From an uncultured Eubacteriales bacterium (GTDB lineage: Bacteria > Bacillota > Clostridia > Christensenellales > QALW01): DNA of 26,394 nucleotides. Below, one piece after another: positions 22,625 through 26,394 of the stretch. The notes beneath the pieces were generated by a model. It worked only from the letters and a program-made list of their open reading frames with translations, was not told the DNA's origin and ran no database searches. The position numbers and the translations under genes were made by a program. Every line of letters starts with the position of its first letter. Position 1 is the stretch's first letter. The stretch lies in NCBI GenBank assembly GCA_900552055.1, contig URYI01000014.1, positions 1 through 26,394 on the forward strand, written 5' to 3'.

Positions 22625-22963
22625 ATCAATGCCCGTCCTCAAAATACCGGTTTGCTGGCCCAATATATTTATTATTCACGCGATTCATAATGAATATCTT
22701 CGGCAATGCCGGGGATATTTATTGCCGCGGAAAGAGCCTGTGCCGCTATCCTGTGTATCAGCTGCACAAATATATTGAGGCGCAGGCAGCACAAGCTTCC
22801 TTTAATTTACAGCAACAGCAGGATCCTCCCCCTCTCCGCTGCCCTTTGTGGGGCCGCTCGCACGTTGAGAGGGGATTTTAAAAAAGCCGCGGTTCTCCCG
22901 CGGTTCTTTTAGTTATACTTAAAATGCCGGCGTGCCAAAAGGCACGTTTCCCCATTCGCGCCT
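22625..22963. other. Intergenic region between convergent amidase and MATE genes
   Basis: This 339-bp region has no credible gene. It contains several hairpins: CGGCAAT..ATTGCCG near 22705-22735; CCCCTCTC (22829-22836) with GAGAGGGG (22867-22874) followed by ATTTT, a possible amidase terminator; the two-way terminator at 22884-22910; and CGTGCC-aaaa-GGCACG (22931-22946) followed by TTT. Confidence 0.6.
22879..22910. terminator. Bidirectional terminator between amidase and MATE genes
   Basis: GCCGCGG-ttctc-CCGCGG forms a GC-rich stem. The plus strand continues TTCTTTT, and the minus strand continues CTTTTTTAAAA after the stem. The minus T-run is the stronger, fitting the MATE gene that ends at 22964. 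Confidence 0.8.
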
Positions 22964-24352
22964 TTAGTTTATAACGCCGCCCTCTTTCAGCAGCTGCTCC
23001 CGTTTTTTGAGCCGTTTATTAAAGGTAGCAAAGAAATAAGCTACCGTACAGCTCACGGCGAGAACATCAGCTACCGGCTCGGCTGCAAAAACCGCATACA
23101 CCTCATGGTCTGGGAACAGTGCCGGCAGGATGTAAATAAAGGGAATAAGCAGTATAATTTTGCGCAGGATAGCCAGAAAAAGAGAACATCCGGCCTGCTC
23201 CAGAGATATAAAAGTCTGCTGGCAGGCTCTCTGCGCGCCCATTACAAAGCCGGCCGCCAAATATACCCTGGCCGCTCCGGCCGCAAGGCTTTTCAGGCTG
23301 CCGTCCTTGCAGAATAATCCGACCAGCAGCTGGGGGAAGAGCATATTTATAAGCCAGAATATTAAAGAATAAATCATACTCACAATAAACAGCAGATAAA
23401 AGGACTTTTTTACCCTGTCCATTTTGCCGCAGCCGTAATTATAGCTGGTTATGGGCTGCGCTCCCTGCGCCAGGCCCGAAAGGGGCAGGGACAAAAGCTG
23501 CATTATGCTTACCAGAATGGTCATAGCTCCTACGGCGTCATCGCCGCCGTATTTTTGCAGAGAGGAATTAAAGCATATGCTTATAAGGCTCTCGGTAGCA
23601 TTCATAACAAAGGGAGAAACTCCCAGAGCCAGCACAGGCCACAGCACCTTGAAATTGAGTCTTATATGGCATTTTTTTAAACGCAGAGTGGTTTTTTTGC
23701 CGCTTAGGAACGCAAGCGCCCATACTGCTGAAACTGCCTGAGAAATGACTGTTGCAATGGCAGCTCCGGCCACTCCCCAGTGAAATACATAAATAAATAT
23801 CGGGTCAAGCACAATATTCACAACCGCGCCTATTAAAACAGTAAGCATGCCCGTCCGCGCAAAGCCCTGGGCTGAAATAAATGGGTTCATGCCCAGCGCA
23901 GGCAGCACAAATATATTTCCGCATACATAAATATTCATATATGTCAGCGCGTAGCCTATGGTTTCATCGCTTGCCCCGAAAAGATACAGCAGAGGTTCCC
24001 CCAGCGCAAGGAATGCCGCCGTAAGAATAACTGCCAGCACTAAAAGGGCCGCCATGCAATTACCCATAATGCGCTCGGCCTCGGCGTTATTCTTTTCTCC
24101 CAGCTTAACCGAGGCTCTGGGCGCTCCCCCCATTCCGATAAGCGAAGCAAACGCCGAAATAAACATCAGCACGGGGAAGGTTACTCCTACTCCCGTCAGG
24201 GCAGCGTCCCCAATACCTTCCATATTGCCTATGTATATACGGTCCACTATATTATAAAGCATATTGACCAGCTGGGCAGTCACAGCAGGAACCGAAAGCT
24301 TTAAAAGCAGCTTTCCCACTCCCAATGTCCCCAGACGGTTTGTCTGTTCCAA
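22964..24352 (-). CDS. MATE-family efflux transporter
   Basis: This 462-residue protein has about twelve membrane segments in two related halves, and would sit in the cytoplasmic membrane and export small molecules using a Na+ or H+ gradient. The opening LGVGKLLLKLSVPAVTAQLVNMLYNIVDRIYIGN is a typical MATE N terminus. GMNPFISAQGFARTGM and GLAQGAQPITSYNYGCGKMDRVKKSF are the matching family signatures of the two halves. Length is normal. The substrate cannot be predicted. It stands alone and diverges from the GNAT gene, and no local regulator was seen. Confidence 0.93.
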   Translation of the reverse strand: MEQTNRLGTLGVGKLLLKLSVPAVTAQLVNMLYNIVDRIYIGNMEGIGDAALTGVGVTFPVLMFISAFASLIGMGGAPRASVKLGEKNNAEAERIMGNCMAALLVLAVILTAAFLALGEPLLYLFGASDETIGYALTYMNIYVCGNIFVLPALGMNPFISAQGFARTGMLTVLIGAVVNIVLDPIFIYVFHWGVAGAAIATVISQAVSAVWALAFLSGKKTTLRLKKCHIRLNFKVLWPVLALGVSPFVMNATESLISICFNSSLQKYGGDDAVGAMTILVSIMQLLSLPLSGLAQGAQPITSYNYGCGKMDRVKKSFYLLFIVSMIYSLIFWLINMLFPQLLVGLFCKDGSLKSLAAGAARVYLAAGFVMGAQRACQQTFISLEQAGCSLFLAILRKIILLIPFIYILPALFPDHEVYAVFAAEPVADVLAVSCTVAYFFATFNKRLKKREQLLKEGGVIN

Positions 24353-24517
24353 TTATGTCGCCCCCATAAAAAGCATTTTTACAGTCCAGAACCTTAACGG
24401 GCAGCTTTTGCCCTTCCACACGCCCTCCTCAAAGCAAATCTTGGTCCTTGGCTCCAGGCTGATAATTATTTTATCACAAATATCATTATAAGCCAATCGC
24501 CCTATTATAATTATATA

Positions 24518-24546
24518 TTGACTTTTGCACTCCGTTAAAATATAAT
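24518..24546 (+). promoter_or_regulatory. Promoter of the GNAT gene
   Basis: TTGACT (24518-24523), 17-bp spacer, TATAAT (24541-24546). This near-consensus promoter lies 28 bp before the chosen start codon. Confidence 0.88.
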
Positions 24547-24573
24547 TATTAAGATTTTATGGAGGCCGGGATT

Positions 24574-25092
24574 ATGAAAGATTTGTTTCTTAAAACTGCC
24601 GATGAGATAGGCCAGTCTGCATTTGCAGATATGGTTAATTCATATGTGCGCAACGGCACGCCTTTTTTAGGGATGACTTCCATTGCGGATTATGAGGCCT
24701 TTCTGCGCATGTGCCGCGCGCACGAGAGCGGAAAAAGGCTCCCGCGCGGAAGCGTACCCTATACCAGATATTTTATGTGCGATTCAACGGGCACTATATA
24801 CGCTCAGGGAGACGTAAGGCATTATCCTTCTGAGAGTTTAACACGTTATGAAGGCTATTTAGGCTACGGAACAGTCCCAGATTACCGCGGGATGGGCTTT
24901 GGTACGCAGATGTGCCGGCTTTTGCTGGAAAAGGCGCGCGAATTAGGCTATAACGAGGTAATAATTACCTGCAATATAGAAAATCAGGCCAGCGCCCGCA
25001 TAATTGAAAAAAACGGCGGAAAGCTTATTGAAATATGCTATTGGCAGCAGCAGCAATCCTTTATGAAAAGATACTGCTGTCAACTTGTATAA
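24574..25092 (+). CDS. GNAT-family N-acetyltransferase
   Basis: This 172-residue protein would transfer an acetyl group from acetyl-CoA to an amine. The acetyl-CoA-binding motif A is clear: YGTVPDYRGMGFGTQM (98-113, with R105-G106-M-G-F-G110), followed by LLLEKARELGYNEVIITCNIENQASARIIEKNGG, the usual end of the fold. The N-terminal 90 residues are less typical (YEAFLRMCRAHESGKRLPRGSVPYTRYF) and should set the substrate. ATG 24574 is preferred over ATG 24559 because the GGAGG at 24561-24565 then sits 8 nt upstream as the ribosome-binding site. Substrate unknown; small-molecule or antibiotic acetylation are both possible. Confidence 0.9.
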   Translation: MKDLFLKTADEIGQSAFADMVNSYVRNGTPFLGMTSIADYEAFLRMCRAHESGKRLPRGSVPYTRYFMCDSTGTIYAQGDVRHYPSESLTRYEGYLGYGTVPDYRGMGFGTQMCRLLLEKARELGYNEVIITCNIENQASARIIEKNGGKLIEICYWQQQQSFMKRYCCQLV

Positions 25093-25147
25093 TATTTTTG
25101 TGCAGAATTTTTTGTTAAACCTACTGTTCAAATTATTTTATTTATAG

Positions 25148-25153
25148 TATAAT
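25148..25153 (+). promoter_or_regulatory. -10 element of the phospholipase C-like gene
   Basis: Perfect TATAAT at 25148-25153 within an AT-rich stretch. The upstream -35 candidate (GTTCAA at 16 bp) is poor, so only the -10 is called. Confidence 0.55.
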
Positions 25154-25189
25154 CATTGTGTTATATTACGTTAAAGGCGGGAAATTATT

Positions 25190-26239
25190 ATGCCAGGAAT
25201 TTTTACTCACTTTATATCGGGCGAGAAGGTCTTGGAAAAGATAACCGATAAAGATACCCTTGAACTTATTAATCAAGACAGGCGGATATTTGATTTCGGA
25301 CTTCAAGGCCCCGACTTTTTTAGATATTACGGCGTTCCCTTTAAGGCGGATGACGGCGTAAACAGAATTTACATGATGCTTCATGAGCGTACCATAGGCG
25401 AATGGTTTTCAACTATTTACCGTTACATAAAAGCCCAGGCTCCTGAAGACGCTAAAATACTTAAGCCTTATTTCCTTGGGTACTATGTCCATTATATGAT
25501 AGACTGCGCTCTTAACCCCTATATTTCATATCGTGTGGGTTTTGCTACTCCCAACGCTGATTTGACCCAGCGCTTTACCGTTTACCGCAACAAATTTGTT
25601 ACGGCTATGGACGAACTAATTCTCAAGCATTACAAAAACAAAACCCCTCAGGAAATGGATATAGACAAAATTTTCTGGGTAGAATACAAGGAACTGCTGG
25701 AAATCACCCGCATGTATCCCCTGCACCTCAAGCGCATTCTGGGACGAGACATTTCCAGAGAACAGGTAATAAAGGCCGCCCAGGATATGAACCGTCTGGC
25801 CAAGAAACGCATAAAGCCTGGTTTTATGAGTTTAACTGTTCCCATATATGAGCTGTTCAACCGGGAAATTTATAAAGGAACCTATTCTTCCGCCCGATAC
25901 GGCAAAGCAAATCCCTCTATAGATTATCTGAACGAACAGCACACCGAATGGATGCTGCCATGGGATAACCGCAAGACTTCCCAGAAGGGCATCATTGAAA
26001 TGTTTGAAGAAGCGATTGACAAAGCCGCGCCCGTAGTCGAGCAGATAGTCAAGGGCTTCAACGGCGAAGGAAGCGATATCCAGTTGCTTGAGACCATCGG
26101 CAACAACTCCATGATGACAGGCGTTGCTTGGAACGCACCCTTCCTGCCCAGACACTTTGACTGCGTATTTAAGGATGAGGAAGCCAAGATTGCCAAGAAG
26201 CTTGAAAAATTGGAAGCTGAAAGGCTTAAAAACGAATAA
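25190..26239 (+). CDS. Zinc-dependent phospholipase C-family protein
   Basis: This 349-residue protein resembles the zinc-dependent phospholipase C superfamily (PF00882 type). The N terminus MPGIFTHF places a potential metal-ligand His (H7) immediately after the start. It is followed by FGLQGPDFF (36-44), a His at 65 and FLGYYVHYMIDCALNPYI (95-112) with H101 and D105, the typical helix carrying ligands. The C-terminal third is charged and ends in a Lys/Glu-rich helix. No signal peptide is present, so the protein is probably intracellular and a toxin role is unlikely. Its substrate is unknown. AAAGGCGGG lies upstream of the ATG. Confidence 0.85.
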   Translation: MPGIFTHFISGEKVLEKITDKDTLELINQDRRIFDFGLQGPDFFRYYGVPFKADDGVNRIYMMLHERTIGEWFSTIYRYIKAQAPEDAKILKPYFLGYYVHYMIDCALNPYISYRVGFATPNADLTQRFTVYRNKFVTAMDELILKHYKNKTPQEMDIDKIFWVEYKELLEITRMYPLHLKRILGRDISREQVIKAAQDMNRLAKKRIKPGFMSLTVPIYELFNREIYKGTYSSARYGKANPSIDYLNEQHTEWMLPWDNRKTSQKGIIEMFEEAIDKAAPVVEQIVKGFNGEGSDIQLLETIGNNSMMTGVAWNAPFLPRHFDCVFKDEEAKIAKKLEKLEAERLKNE

Positions 26240-26299
26240 AGCATGATTCAGGCATTTTAGCCTCCCGGCCAAACGGCAGAAGGCGGGGGGCGGCTGGAA

Positions 26300-26320
26300 G
26301 GCCGGATTTTCAATCCGGCC
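26300..26320 (+). other. Short hairpin downstream of the phospholipase C-like gene
   Basis: GGCCGGATT-ttc-AATCCGGCC is a perfect 9-bp stem with a 3-nt loop, 60 bp after the stop codon. No T-run follows, so it is a possible transcript-end stabiliser and not a classic terminator. Confidence 0.55.
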
Positions 26321-26329
26321 CAAAGCCTC

Positions 26330-26371
26330 AAATAAAAAACGGGGCCGCTTCCCCGCACAGCGGGGAGCCCC
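26330..26371 (-). terminator. Minus-strand terminator of a gene beyond the right edge
   Basis: On the minus strand GGGG..GCTCCCCGC-tgt-GCGGGGAAGC..CCCC is followed by GTTTTTTATTT (26330-26340). It points leftward, so a convergent minus-strand gene should end just outside the window. A second GC-rich hairpin, CCCCGGC-gca-GCCGGGG, lies at 26368-26384. Confidence 0.75.
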
Positions 26372-26394
26372 GGCGCAGCCGGGGCCGGGCGGGC

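Noticed and set aside
22690..22881. Plus-strand 63-codon frame after the amidase
   Set aside because: It crosses hairpins and a probable terminator and has no ribosome-binding site.

Overview
The window reads as chromosomal DNA of a Bacillota (Clostridia-type) bacterium of medium GC. The grounds are a glycine T-box riboswitch ahead of an alpha2-type glycyl-tRNA synthetase, GGAGG-type ribosome-binding sites, sigma-A-like TTGACA/TATAAT promoters, a cysteine-rich small protein of a Clostridia-like type, and heavy use of the Ile codon ATA in most genes. No rRNA, tRNA, CRISPR array, transposase or phage gene was found. The species cannot be named from this sequence.

Layout from left to right: (1) 1-4101: rho (minus) with an N/Q/Y-rich, internally repeated N-terminal region, diverging from an apgM-type phosphoglycerate mutase (plus). 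(2) 4239-7540: a hemolysin III-like membrane protein (minus), an AT-richer HD-domain protein (plus) that looks foreign, and glyS (minus) under a T-box leader with specifier GGC. (3) 7946-10441: a 65-residue cysteine-rich, internally duplicated small protein and a secreted, C-terminally anchored GH32 fructan hydrolase, followed by an 11-unit, 19-bp tandem repeat and a two-way terminator. (4) 10805-19091: an eight-gene minus-strand hexuronate cluster. UxaC, UxuA, an SDR fructuronate reductase, KDG kinase and KDPG aldolase convert glucuronate to pyruvate and glyceraldehyde-3-phosphate. Downstream lie two xylose-isomerase-like TIM barrels and a Gfo/Idh/MocA oxidoreductase. The cluster diverges from an AraC-type regulator, and a perfect 10-bp inverted repeat covers the uxaC promoter. 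(5) 20115-21069: 955 bp without a credible gene, holding three related long-hairpin elements plus further small repeats. (6) 21070-26239: a NimA-like flavin oxidoreductase, an N-acetylmuramoyl-L-alanine amidase with an SH3 domain, a MATE exporter, a GNAT acetyltransferase and a zinc-dependent phospholipase C-like protein. A terminator at the right edge belongs to a minus-strand gene outside the window.

The strongest candidate for something undescribed is the hairpin family at 20233-20649. Three copies each have a conserved 17-18-nt leader directly abutting a 107-109-bp hairpin. The outer arms differ in sequence between copies, yet each copy pairs with itself. The second candidate is functional: the Gfo/Idh plus two TIM-barrel genes at the end of a glucuronate operon that has no glycosidase or transporter, which could be an oxidation/elimination route that releases glucuronate.
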